Notes: a model not told the origin generated them from the letters alone. A stretch of DNA of 60,413 nucleotides from an uncultured Romboutsia sp. (GCA_937880075.1 CALFLM010000010.1:1-60413); one strand, 5' to 3'. Counted from the first letter of the stretch, positions 9,037 through 18,196 are shown. A program made the numbers and translations.

Positions 9037-9098
9037 ATCATACTCAATACAACATATTAATTTTTATATAAGGTTTATTATTAATGGAGGTTTTTTAT

Positions 9099-9335
9099 AT
9101 GAATACAAAAGTAAAATTTTTAAGTAAAAGAGCAGATGAATTTATAAATAGCAATGAATGTTTAGAAGAATTTAATGAGTTAGTAAATAAATGGTTGGAA
9201 GACAATCCTTGCGATGTTTTAGATATAAAATATAATGAGGTTGTATCTTATATTGTAGATGAAAATGATAAATCATATAAATTTCCTTATACAGAATATA
9301 TTTCTGCAATGATAATATATAAAAATTTAGATTAA
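9099..9335 (+). CDS. Small acidic hypothetical protein
   Basis: The protein has 78 residues and starts MNTKVKFLSKRADEF. I moved the start from 9084 to the ATG at 9099 because GGAGG is correctly spaced there. It is acidic and has no membrane segment. I do not recognise it. It is divergent from the PLD-family gene, sharing a 160-bp intergenic region with the palindromic motif, and converges on the resolvase gene with a strong shared hairpin between them. An anti-toxin-like or regulatory partner of the PLD gene is possible from position only. Confidence 0.6.
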   Translation: MNTKVKFLSKRADEFINSNECLEEFNELVNKWLEDNPCDVLDIKYNEVVSYIVDENDKSYKFPYTEYISAMIIYKNLD

Positions 9336-9349
9336 TTATTACATATTAT

Positions 9350-9376
9350 AAAAGGAGAGTTTTTAACTCTCCTTTT
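9350..9376. terminator. Bidirectional terminator
   Basis: AAAAGGAGAGT pairs perfectly with ACTCTCCTTTT, with runs of A and T outside the stem. It lies between two converging genes. Confidence 0.8.
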
Positions 9377-9383
9377 GTTTGAA

Positions 9384-9956
9384 TTAAGTATTTTTAACTT
9401 CATACTCATTTTTTAGTTTATAAAATGTTGTTCTTTTTAAATTAAGTATCTCCATAGCCTTTGTTCCAGTGATTTCTCTGGTTTTATATTTATTGTATAT
9501 TTCTTCCCAATTTTTAGGATACGATATCTTCTTTCTTCCTTTATATACATTTCCTTTTTTCTTAGCAATTAAAATTCCTTCTCTTTGCCTTTCAAGCAAA
9601 CATTCCCTCTCAAATTGATAAATACTTCCAATTATTCCAAGCATCATTTTTCCTGCCGGTGTTTTTGTATCAATATTCTCTTTTAGAGATATTAAATTAG
9701 CTTTTTTAGTTACGGTTATAAATTCTACTAAAGTTAGTAGGTCTTTGGTGCTCCTCGCAAGTCTTGAGAAAGACTCTATATAAACATTATCATTTTCTCT
9801 AATAAATCCTAACATTTCTTTTAATTTAGGCCTTTCCATATCTTTCCCACTACATTTATCTATGAACATTTTTTCTATACCTATGTTTTCCATCATTTCT
9901 ACTTGACGTTGTTCATTCTGACTGGCATCTGAGATTCTTATATAACTTATATTCAT
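9384..9956 (-). CDS. Serine resolvase/invertase
   Basis: This is a small serine recombinase of about 190 residues, the resolvase/invertase size. The N-terminal catalytic domain has Ser9 in YIRISDASQ and the ESFSRLARSTKDLL helix. The C-terminal helix-turn-helix reads ITGTKAMEILNLKRTTFYKLKNEY. I chose the ATG with GAAAGGAG upstream over a start seven codons earlier. In replicative transposons of the Tn3 and Tn5053/Tn402 groups such an enzyme resolves cointegrates at a res site beside its gene. A candidate res region lies immediately upstream at 10,004-10,117. Together with the substituted TnsA this suggests copy-and-paste movement. Confidence 0.88.
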   Translation of the reverse strand: MNISYIRISDASQNEQRQVEMMENIGIEKMFIDKCSGKDMERPKLKEMLGFIRENDNVYIESFSRLARSTKDLLTLVEFITVTKKANLISLKENIDTKTPAGKMMLGIIGSIYQFERECLLERQREGILIAKKKGNVYKGRKKISYPKNWEEIYNKYKTREITGTKAMEILNLKRTTFYKLKNEYEVKNT

Positions 9957-10003
9957 ATAAATACTCCTTTCAATCATATATTAACCTTTTTAATTAAAAG
10001 TAT

Positions 10004-10117
10004 TCGTTTGAGATTAATATCTAATAAACAACTGTTCATATTTTTAATATATAAGTCTATGCAAACAACTTTTACTAAAATATTTTTATTTATTTGTAAT
10101 ATACCTCAGACAAACAA
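10004..10117. promoter_or_regulatory. Candidate res site: three imperfect dyads
   Basis: Three segments upstream of the resolvase start each end with a GTTTG/CAAAC-like half-site: 10,004-10,031 (28 bp), 10,032-10,068 (37 bp) and 10,091-10,117 (27 bp). Half-sites include TCGTTTGAGA, TTGTTTATTA, TTGTTTGCATA and TTGTTTGTCTG. Tn3-family res sites have three dyads of 28, 34 and 25 bp. The spacing here is not identical, so this is a proposal. Confidence 0.5.
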
Positions 10118-10144
10118 AAAGTAGGATTAATATTATCCTACTTT
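10118..10144 (-). terminator. Terminator of the TPR/PIN operon
   Basis: AAAGTAGGAT pairs with ATCCTACTTT across the stop of the 1054-aa gene. T-rich sequence follows on the minus strand. Confidence 0.75.
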
Positions 10145-13100
10145 TCTACCTTATTATCTATGAGTTTAATTTCACTAAGTATTATATCTGTCTTTTCTTG
10201 CATAACCCTATACATATGTAAAGAAAATATTTGTTTACATATGTGCTCTAAATTATCTCTATAAAAATTATCCATATCATTTTCTAAAATTAAATTTATT
10301 ATATTTTTAAACTTTTTAATATTATCTCTATTATCTATTTTAAAATTAATAATAAATGATGCTAAGGTATTATAATTAAATAAATATTCATACTTTCCTT
10401 TTATAAGCTCCTCAACTATTGCCCAATTATTCTTAAAGTCATAGAATAAAATTTTGTTAATAAATCCCCCGATATTAGAAACATTTAGTCTATATATTTG
10501 AGAGTACAGTATAGATGTGCATCTATCTTCATTAAATACTATAAACCCATTTTCTTTAGCAATTTCTATTGCTTCTATATCTGCTGTAAATATTAAGCGC
10601 TCTGGAATATCAAGAAATTTACTTTTAGAGATATTCTTCTCTTTAACTGTACATTGATTTAATAGTGATAATATCTTTTTATATTCTCTAATCCTTGATT
10701 TTTTATATTTTTCATCCTTTTTATCTAAAAAAATTCTGTCTTCTATTAAATGTATATATGATTCGTGTTTATCAAAATTAATTATATAATCTTTAATTAT
10801 TTCATCTACCATGCCTATCATGCTACTTGGAATATATACATCATAAAATTTAATAAATTTTTCTAATAACTTATACTTATTTAAAAATAACATCGATACT
10901 ACAGTTAAAACAACTTTGCTATTAGGTTCTATATCCATTGGTATTCCCGTTATAAATCGAGTTTCTTTATTGGCTAATAAGTATTCTATTACTCGATTAA
11001 TCTTTCTCACATCATTAGATATAATATTTATAGGCATACCTATGCCATTTTTTCTATTCATATACAAGTCTACACATTTTTGTTGTGCATCATTCTGTTC
11101 CTTTAATTTAAGCTTTAATTCAGTTAAGTCATTACTTTCTGGATTAAAAGTTATTGTTTCAAGTTTTTCTATATTTTCATTAATCCTTTTATTAAAGCAT
11201 CTTTGTGCTACATATTTAATTTTATTGATTATTTCTATAATCTTATACGTTTCTGAATTATATTCAATTTCTTCATTAAGGTTAGTACCTAACAGTTCTA
11301 TCCATAAGTCATGTTTTTCATCTATATGTAAACATCCAAATTTAATATTATTTGTTCTATAAAAAGATTCTTTATTTAAACATACTATAAGTCTTTTGCC
11401 TAACTTATTTTGTATAATTACAACATCATCTAATTTAACTTTATTATTATCTTCTTTTTTATAATTATCAATTTCTTCATCTTTACATTTAGAAGTTTCT
11501 AATAATAAGTTACTTATTCTAATTGAGAATTGTATATCTATATCATCAATATCATATGATACTTTATACACAATAGATTCAACCTTTTCAAAATCACCAA
11601 GTTTTAAGTATGCTTCTCCTGCTGTGATTAAGTATTCTGATTTACTTTCATTATATAGCACATCAGCAAGTTCTTTTAATCCACTAATTTCTTTATTAGC
11701 TAACTTCATTCTTAAATATTCATTAGTCCAATATATATTTCCTTTATATTTAAATAATTTATATGCAATATAATATGCATTTCTGTACTTCTTCTCTTCT
11801 AAATATATACCGTAAATATTTGAGTCTATATATTCATTGTTTATATCACTATAATGCTCTTTATACATATCTAAAATATTTTCATATTTATCTTCTAAAT
11901 TTTTACTGATAACTACTGATATATATTTTTTAAAAAATCTTATATCATACTTGAAATTTTTTTCCAAAATATCTACTACATGCTTGTACTCTTCTATATA
12001 TTCATACATTTTAACTATATCTAATAAAAGTAATTTATTTTCTTTTACTTGTTGTACTGCTTCATTTAAATAATATAAATATTTACCTCTATTACTTATA
12101 TTTGCTTTTGCATACAGAATATTTATTAATGAACTACTGATATTGCACTCTTTATCAATAACTTTGAGTGCGTATTCCTCTCCATAATAATTAATCAATG
12201 CTACTCCATACACATAAAAACAAAATTCATCGTCTTTAACTACTTCTCTATGTTTATTAAATATATTTATTATTTCATCCCATTTTTCTAAAAATAATTT
12301 TATTTCTAATATACATCCTATACACCTTTTTATATCTTCATTTTCTTCAAGTAATGTATTACATATTATATCAGCTTCTTCATATTTGTAATTTAGGTTT
12401 AGTATATTTATACTTAATATTTTAAAGTCAAATATATCCTTTAAGTCTTTTTTTATGTTATTAATTTCTTCTAATGCTCTATTTTTATCTATAAATATAA
12501 GCATATACAACTTATAGTAAGTTAATACTCTAATATAATGTCTGTCTAAATTGTTTAAATCTATTTCTTCAACAATTTCTAAACATTCTTTAAACAACAG
12601 TTTTTCCTCTATTGTTGCTTCTCCTAAATACTTTGGTTTTTTTAATATTTTTATAATTTTACTAACTATAAATTCAACCTTAAACTTGTCTTCTACATCC
12701 TTTATGCCTTCTAATAATATTACGGCTTCATCTTCTCTATCAAGCTCTACTAATGATTTTGCAATATAGCATATAAACTTAGGTCTATCTAAATATTCTT
12801 CATTATAAAATACACGAATTAACTCATTATATTGATTGGTCATATACAAAAAAGTTATTTCATTTTCTTCTATAATATTCTTAGAATACTTTTTATTTAT
12901 CCAAGTATCTTTTATTCGTTTAAATAGTTTATTATCTTTTTTAAATATTGCAATATTGAATTCAACTTGTATAAGTTCTTCTGTGTCATCTCCATACTTC
13001 TTTAATCTAAATAAATATTCATCTAACTTTTTATAATCCTCTTTTAATAAACATAAAAGACAATTATATTTTAATAATTGTATTTCTAATTTATCATTAA

Positions 13101-13302
13101 ATCTATCTTTCTTTTTGCTATATATATCATATAACTTTTCTTCTATTAAGCTATACTCTTGATTTTTAAATAATCTATCTATATCATTAAAACAATTCTT
13201 CATATAATCATCTACTATTTCTTCATTTTGGTATACATTATCTTGTTGAACTATTGTATTTCCTTTTATAAAGATTCCTCTTATAAGTTGTTTAATACTC
13301 AT
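10138..13302 (-). CDS. Large TPR-like protein with C-terminal PIN-like domain
   Basis: The protein has 1054 residues. The first 580 or so are successive helix pairs that look like degenerate TPR repeats (for example YMTNQYNELIRVFYNEEYLD and YIAKSLVELDREDEAVILLEG). Residues about 615-700 are beta-rich and resemble a GreA/GreB C-terminal-type domain. Residues about 750-960 look like a PIN-type RNase, ending in FTADIEAIEIAKENGFIVF-NED, which fits the family's last acidic positions. From memory, TPR, GreAB-C-like and PIN modules in this order occur in bacterial conflict systems. I could not check this. It is translated 14 bp after a small membrane protein. An RNase-effector defence role is inference. 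Confidence 0.6.
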   Translation of the reverse strand: MSIKQLIRGIFIKGNTIVQQDNVYQNEEIVDDYMKNCFNDIDRLFKNQEYSLIEEKLYDIYSKKKDRFNDKLEIQLLKYNCLLCLLKEDYKKLDEYLFRLKKYGDDTEELIQVEFNIAIFKKDNKLFKRIKDTWINKKYSKNIIEENEITFLYMTNQYNELIRVFYNEEYLDRPKFICYIAKSLVELDREDEAVILLEGIKDVEDKFKVEFIVSKIIKILKKPKYLGEATIEEKLLFKECLEIVEEIDLNNLDRHYIRVLTYYKLYMLIFIDKNRALEEINNIKKDLKDIFDFKILSINILNLNYKYEEADIICNTLLEENEDIKRCIGCILEIKLFLEKWDEIINIFNKHREVVKDDEFCFYVYGVALINYYGEEYALKVIDKECNISSSLINILYAKANISNRGKYLYYLNEAVQQVKENKLLLLDIVKMYEYIEEYKHVVDILEKNFKYDIRFFKKYISVVISKNLEDKYENILDMYKEHYSDINNEYIDSNIYGIYLEEKKYRNAYYIAYKLFKYKGNIYWTNEYLRMKLANKEISGLKELADVLYNESKSEYLITAGEAYLKLGDFEKVESIVYKVSYDIDDIDIQFSIRISNLLLETSKCKDEEIDNYKKEDNNKVKLDDVVIIQNKLGKRLIVCLNKESFYRTNNIKFGCLHIDEKHDLWIELLGTNLNEEIEYNSETYKIIEIINKIKYVAQRCFNKRINENIEKLETITFNPESNDLTELKLKLKEQNDAQQKCVDLYMNRKNGIGMPINIISNDVRKINRVIEYLLANKETRFITGIPMDIEPNSKVVLTVVSMLFLNKYKLLEKFIKFYDVYIPSSMIGMVDEIIKDYIINFDKHESYIHLIEDRIFLDKKDEKYKKSRIREYKKILSLLNQCTVKEKNISKSKFLDIPERLIFTADIEAIEIAKENGFIVFNEDRCTSILYSQIYRLNVSNIGGFINKILFYDFKNNWAIVEELIKGKYEYLFNYNTLASFIINFKIDNRDNIKKFKNIINLILENDMDNFYRDNLEHICKQIFSLHMYRVMQEKTDIILSEIKLIDNKVEK

Positions 13303-13315
13303 AAAAAATCATCTC

Positions 13316-13489
13316 CTACTTATTCTTTTGCTCTATTTTATTATTAGATATAAATAATCCTTTAACTACTTGATTATTTTGTTTACTTTTTTCCTGAGTA
13401 TTTTTTGAATCTCTATATTGTAGATAAGCTATTATTAAAGCCCCTATACCAACTATAGCTGATACCATTCCCCAATCTATATTATTCAT
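13316..13489 (-). CDS. Small single-pass membrane protein
   Basis: The protein has 57 residues. MNNIDWG is followed by a hydrophobic helix (MVSAIVGIGALIIAYLQY, residues about 8-25) and a positively charged, Asn/Lys-rich tail. AGGCAGGA precedes the ATG. The stop codon region overlaps the Shine-Dalgarno of the downstream 1054-residue gene, so the two are co-transcribed and probably coupled. A membrane anchor or membrane-acting partner for the TPR/PIN protein is a reasonable guess from this arrangement. No family is recognised. Confidence 0.65.
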   Translation of the reverse strand: MNNIDWGMVSAIVGIGALIIAYLQYRDSKNTQEKSKQNNQVVKGLFISNNKIEQKNK

Positions 13490-13648
13490 GATTATTCCTG
13501 CCTTTCAATCTAACTAATTATATATATATTATATCAAACAGCGTTAATTAAAGTAAAAGATTACTATTAAATAAACTTACATCTATAATTTGTTATTATT
13601 TTATGTTCAAATCTTTATACCATTATTTTAATTCTCATAAATTCACTT

Positions 13649-13700
13649 CTATACTAAATAATAGGTGCTTAATTATAAAAGCACCTATTATTTAGTATAG
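13649..13700. terminator. Long perfect hairpin after the helicase gene
   Basis: Two arms of 22 bp (13,649-13,670 and 13,679-13,700) are perfectly complementary around an 8-nt loop. The structure covers the end of the RecD-like gene. It is unusually long for a simple terminator. Confidence 0.75.
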
Positions 13701-15757
13701 ATATTTAAATCTATCTTTCTTAACTCTTCAGCTATCATACTATTTCTTTTTTTAGGCAACACACCTATACTCTTATTAAATAAATCTATATTTCCAACCA
13801 CTATAAATTTTTCTTCAGCTCTTGTTATTGCCGTATAAATTAAATTTTTATATAGATATTCTTCATATTTATCATCTATCAACAATATAATAACTTTATT
13901 CTGTGAGCCTTGCATCTTATGTACAGTTAAGCTATATGCTAACTTTAAATATTTAACAGTATATTGATTATATTCTACTATTTTATTTCCAAAATTCACT
14001 TTAATAATCATGTCTTCATTATCTTTTTCTATATATACAATAGTTCCTATTTCTCCATTATATACATTTTTATCATAGTCGTTAATAGTTTGAATTACTC
14101 TATCTTTAACTGCAAAATATGTACATTTTCTGTGACATGATTTTAATGACCTTATTTTTTCATTTATAATTTCTCCTTTTGAATTATCTAATGTTAGAAT
14201 TGATATATCATTTAAATTATATCCATCTTTCTCCAATTTCTCTATTTCCTTAAATGCCTGTTTTACCATATTATTTTTATCTGCTTTTATATATGTAAAT
14301 TGCTCTTTATCATAAAGTAACTTTTCTTCATTATTTAATATCTTAGTGGCATTTAAATTTATTAAACTCTCTTCCTTTTGTCTATTATTATCTTTTAGGT
14401 ATACTATCTTTATTACATTGCTATTAATCATATCATTTATAGGCATACCTACGCCTATTGCTTCAATTTGATTTATATCACCTATTAATATTACTTTTGT
14501 TTTCATTTCAACTGAATTAAAAATAATATTCATTAAGTTTAAATTTAACATTGAAACTTCATCTATTATTAAAAAATCTAATTCTTTTACATCTCTAATA
14601 TCATTAATACGTTCATTCCTTATTTTAAATAATCTATGTATTGTTTTAGAATTAGCCTCTTCTATTTTATTATTTAGTACATTAACTGCTTTACCTGCTA
14701 AAGATGCTATTTCTACTTTAGCTTTTTCATTTATAGCTTTTATACTTTTTGCTATCAAATTAACTATTGTACTTTTTCCTGTACCTGCTTGTCCTGAAAT
14801 TATAGTTATAGGATTTAATAGACTTTCTAAAATTGCTTCTTCTTGCTCTTTATTTAATTTAAAGCTATTGCTATTAATTACATTATTTACTTCTTCAATT
14901 TCTTTTATTGTTAACTCTCTTGATTTTAAAGCTAATCTTCCTTTTAAGTTTTGTATCAAGCTACACTCTTTTAGGTAATATTCTTTTAGATATATTATAT
15001 TTTCATTTATAACTAATAATCCTTCTTCTTGTAAGTATTCTAAATCTGCTATAATATTATTAATATCTATATCTTCATATAAATCCTGTAACTTAGTTTT
15101 TAATTGCTCTAAGTATACAAATATGTGACCTTCTAAAGATATCTTTTGAATTGCTAATATTATTTTAGAGTATATAATATTATTTTTATTTATTGATTTG
15201 ATATCTTTTAAATCAACTCCATACTGAGCTAAATAATATGTTTTTTCTTTATATAGCTTGGCTATATCTATATTTTTATAATTTTTAATTGAACTTTCTT
15301 TTATAAATTCTTTTTCTTCTAAACTTAAATATTTACAATTATTATTTAATAGTAATTTTAAATTATTTGCGTTATAACTATTTATTATAATATTCTTAAT
15401 AAATTCTTTATTAGTATATTTACTGGAGTCTATATATTTTTTTATATCATCTATTGTTTTTAAACGCAAAATATATTTTATATCATCAATTTCAATTTTA
15501 CCTTCTAATATTTTTAAGGTATTATCAAGTATACTTTTATCTATATCAATTTGAGTAATTTTATCTATTTCAATCATATCATCATATTCTTTTATTATTT
15601 TAGCCTTATAAGTATTTCCTTTTTTGAATTTATAGTATTTATTTACTATAATATCTTTATCTATATATTCAATACCTTCATTGTAATAGGCACTAATTTT
15701 TGTTATTTTTTCACTTTTATTTTCTATCTCTATATTATCAACTACAAATTTTATCAT
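13688..15757 (-). CDS. RecD-like SF1 DNA helicase
   Basis: This is an ATP-dependent DNA helicase of the RecD/TraA superfamily 1B. Walker A is GQAGTGKSTIVN (about residue 325) and Walker B is LDFLIIDEVSML (about 397), followed by ILIGDINQIEAIG. The C-terminal UvrD-like motifs are SLTVHKMQGSQ and IYTAITRAEEKFIVVG. At 689 residues it is a little short for RecD2 (about 740-800). The N-terminal 280 residues are divergent. I chose the ATG following GGGGG over a TTG four codons earlier. It overlaps the upstream gene by 20 bp. RecD-like helicases occur on many mobile elements and in some defence loci. The specific role is unknown. Confidence 0.8.
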   Translation of the reverse strand: MIKFVVDNIEIENKSEKITKISAYYNEGIEYIDKDIIVNKYYKFKKGNTYKAKIIKEYDDMIEIDKITQIDIDKSILDNTLKILEGKIEIDDIKYILRLKTIDDIKKYIDSSKYTNKEFIKNIIINSYNANNLKLLLNNNCKYLSLEEKEFIKESSIKNYKNIDIAKLYKEKTYYLAQYGVDLKDIKSINKNNIIYSKIILAIQKISLEGHIFVYLEQLKTKLQDLYEDIDINNIIADLEYLQEEGLLVINENIIYLKEYYLKECSLIQNLKGRLALKSRELTIKEIEEVNNVINSNSFKLNKEQEEAILESLLNPITIISGQAGTGKSTIVNLIAKSIKAINEKAKVEIASLAGKAVNVLNNKIEEANSKTIHRLFKIRNERINDIRDVKELDFLIIDEVSMLNLNLMNIIFNSVEMKTKVILIGDINQIEAIGVGMPINDMINSNVIKIVYLKDNNRQKEESLINLNATKILNNEEKLLYDKEQFTYIKADKNNMVKQAFKEIEKLEKDGYNLNDISILTLDNSKGEIINEKIRSLKSCHRKCTYFAVKDRVIQTINDYDKNVYNGEIGTIVYIEKDNEDMIIKVNFGNKIVEYNQYTVKYLKLAYSLTVHKMQGSQNKVIILLIDDKYEEYLYKNLIYTAITRAEEKFIVVGNIDLFNKSIGVLPKKRNSMIAEELRKIDLNIYTK

Positions 15758-16901
15758 ATTGACCCCCAATTATTTTTTTATCCTTTATTACTTTTAATGC
15801 TATTTCATGTCCAAAAATACTTGATATACTTTTATAGCTTATATCTGACATAGCAATTTTATTCTCATTTAATACTTGTGCTATTATATCTGCTTTTTGT
15901 AATAATTCCTCTGTTATATTACTTATTATAAAAATTGTACATTCATTTATAAAACTATCTGTTGCTGTAGACTGTATACTTCTTTTAGTATAAAATCCTA
16001 ATAATGCAAATCCATTTACATATGGTGTTATAGTTCCTTGTGATTTATTTACTTTTTTAGCTAAATAACGTTGTGATAAGTATATATCCCCTATTGGCTT
16101 TTTTTCCGTATAAAAATAACATTCTATTAGTGCTATATTCATCATTTCTGTAAATATTGATATATGTTTAAATATAAGCTTACTTAGATTTTTATATTTA
16201 AATATTTCTTTATTAAGTATATCTATATTATTTAGATAAATATTTTTTAGATGCTCCACAGATACTACTGTTATATTTAATATATTAAATAATTCTGCTA
16301 TAGCTTCTTTATTATTTAATGAAAATAACATACAGTATATATCTATAAAGTTGTATTTTATACAATAAGACATATCTTCTATTTTATAAATATACATATT
16401 ATAATCATTATTACGTTTATCATTATTTATAAAGTACGTTGATTCTATTATCTTATACGCCTCATAAATTTGATTATCATACTCAGATTGTTCTATTAAT
16501 ATATTGCTACTATCATTAATATTTAATATATTCAATACTTCTTCTTTTGAGTTAGATAGAATTTGGTAATATCTAAATAATAATGGAAAAGGTAACAATT
16601 CCTTATTATTTTTTTTTGCCGTTAAACCTATATATTGAAATAAATTTTTACTCTTTAATAGTTTTATTCCTTCTTCTGTATCTTTTACACTTATATTTAA
16701 TTTATTTTTAATTAAGTTTTCTTTTAAAGTTAGAAGTTGCTCTTTACATACAAACTTATTAATAATAGTCTTATTAATTTCTATTTGATTTTTATATTCT
16801 TTAGTTAGCTGTAATTTATTTTCCTCACAAGTTATAAATCCTTTTATTTTTGATATAGTATTTAACTCTCTATTCTTTTGTATTGTTTTTGTACTTATCA
16901 T
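15738..16901 (-). CDS. Hypothetical protein with winged-helix-like segment
   Basis: The protein has 387 residues and was not recognised as a family. The first two thirds are helical. Around residues 275-310 the segment IYLSQRYLAKKVNKSQGTI followed by TPYVNGFALLGF looks like a winged helix-turn-helix of the MarR/replication-initiator sort, so DNA binding is likely. It overlaps the RecD-like helicase by 20 bp and precedes it, implying one operon and a joint function. A partner that loads or regulates the helicase is inference. A replication-initiator-like role is an alternative. Confidence 0.55.
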   Translation of the reverse strand: MISTKTIQKNRELNTISKIKGFITCEENKLQLTKEYKNQIEINKTIINKFVCKEQLLTLKENLIKNKLNISVKDTEEGIKLLKSKNLFQYIGLTAKKNNKELLPFPLLFRYYQILSNSKEEVLNILNINDSSNILIEQSEYDNQIYEAYKIIESTYFINNDKRNNDYNMYIYKIEDMSYCIKYNFIDIYCMLFSLNNKEAIAELFNILNITVVSVEHLKNIYLNNIDILNKEIFKYKNLSKLIFKHISIFTEMMNIALIECYFYTEKKPIGDIYLSQRYLAKKVNKSQGTITPYVNGFALLGFYTKRSIQSTATDSFINECTIFIISNITEELLQKADIIAQVLNENKIAMSDISYKSISSIFGHEIALKVIKDKKIIGGQYDKICS

Positions 16902-17265
16902 ATTTTCTAATACTCCCCTATTTTTATGTTTTATTAAAATTATTTATATCTATCTGAATCTTTTATAAAATTTAAGTTACTTCATTCCCATGCTTTTTTT
17001 ATGTATATCCCCATATGTGCTATTATATGAGGAGATATTTTATAATAATTTAGTAAATTTTTATTATTATATTTATAGCTCCTCATTTTAAATTTATAAA
17101 ACTTCTTTTACATAAAGCAATAAGTAAGCACATATGAACAATTTCTTATCTGAAAGAATTTCAATTGATGGATATTAAGTTAAAATATTTATAGTATATT
17201 TGAACGGTTTTTTATATTTTATATATCATATATTCAAAACTTAGTATTATCATTTTTTATATGTA
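16902..17265. other. Intergenic region with long-range inverted repeat
   Basis: No gene is seen. CATATGTGCT near 17,012 and AGCACATATG near 17,133 are inverted copies about 110 bp apart. A partial TTTATGTATAT version of the element motif lies near 16,998. The region holds the promoter of the helicase operon. Confidence 0.45.
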
Positions 17266-18030
17266 CTATCTTTGATTTAACGTATCTATTAACTTTTTTC
17301 TATGAGTATAAGTAAGCTTAACTATCTGCTCACATAAACTATCAATTTCTCTAAACTTAGATTCCGTTATGTAATTATTTATCTTAGCGATATCTAAATG
17401 TGCTCTACATTCTGCTACACTACCTGCAGTTATTGATAGAAAATTTATTTCTCGTTTTAAATAAAATTGATTATAACCTTCTACATATTGTGCCAATATA
17501 GCCTGAGATATTTTCCTTAGCTGATGCTTCAGTAAATCTTCTTCATGTTTAGGAAATGTATCTATTATTTCTAAACATTCTTTGTGTAATTGTAAACTTA
17601 ATTGATATAATCTAACTTTTCTAAACTCAATATATTCAGTATCCTTTAACATACCTTCTGTTTTATTACCAAGCTCATATTTAGAATCTAACACTTTTTT
17701 ATCCTCCTTATTTTTCAAAGCAAATAATATTTTTCTTATTTCTGTTATTTTATTTAAATAATTATTACATTCTGCTATTTTGTTTTTTATTTTTTTTAGC
17801 TCTTTCTCTAATATTAATAGCCATTTAATTGATTGCTTATAGTAATATGATGTATTATTCGGATATAAAGATACCCCTTGAGCATGTGCTATGTAGTACG
17901 TCATTTTGTAGCTACATCTTCTTAATATAGTCATTTCCTCTTCTAATAAATCTTCACTTGATATCTTTCCTACTAATTCTACTGCTTTCTGATATACGAT
18001 TAATCCTCTAAAGTTTTTAATATTATCCAT
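17266..18030 (-). CDS. Double four-helix-bundle (S23/IVP-like) protein
   Basis: The protein has 254 residues built from two related halves, about 1-115 and 135-254. Each follows the four-helix-bundle protein pattern known from 23S rRNA intervening-sequence proteins and the Avd accessory protein: NFRGLIVYQKAVEL in the first half and FRKVRLYQLSLQLHKECLEI...LRKISQAILAQYVEGYNQF in the second. Usual members have one domain of about 120 residues, so this is a duplication or fusion. Related proteins oligomerise and bind nucleic acid or a reverse transcriptase. I see no reverse transcriptase, template repeat or rRNA gene nearby. Function is unknown. Confidence 0.7.
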   Translation of the reverse strand: MDNIKNFRGLIVYQKAVELVGKISSEDLLEEEMTILRRCSYKMTYYIAHAQGVSLYPNNTSYYYKQSIKWLLILEKELKKIKNKIAECNNYLNKITEIRKILFALKNKEDKKVLDSKYELGNKTEGMLKDTEYIEFRKVRLYQLSLQLHKECLEIIDTFPKHEEDLLKHQLRKISQAILAQYVEGYNQFYLKREINFLSITAGSVAECRAHLDIAKINNYITESKFREIDSLCEQIVKLTYTHRKKLIDTLNQR

Positions 18031-18082
18031 TTAAACTCCCCTTTTATTAATTTTTGTAAAAAAGACTTTAATTATGTGTTAT

Positions 18083-18123
18083 ATAAAGATAGTTAAAATC
18101 TATTTTAAAATAACTATCTTTAT
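18083..18123. terminator. Terminator-like hairpin
   Basis: ATAAAGATAGTTA pairs with TAACTATCTTTAT around a 15-nt loop. It lies between the double four-helix-bundle gene and a pseudogene, downstream of the latter. Confidence 0.55.
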
Positions 18124-18196
18124 ATAATTTAAATTATTGATATTTCTTATATATTGCTTCTTGCTTACTATCTATATTTTTAGTAATAACCCTCTT

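Noticed and set aside
9384..9956. Serine integrase responsible for integrating the 20-kb element
   Set aside because: The protein is of resolvase size (about 190 residues) and lacks the long C-terminal domain of large serine integrases. The ends and 5-bp duplication fit Tn7-type transposition.
10916..11362. Plus-strand ORF opposite the TPR/PIN gene
   Set aside because: It is a shadow of the large gene on the other strand, with no ribosome binding site and hydrophobic composition typical of antisense frames in AT-rich DNA.
17266..18030. Diversity-generating retroelement based on the Avd-like protein
   Set aside because: No reverse transcriptase, template repeat or variable repeat was found nearby.
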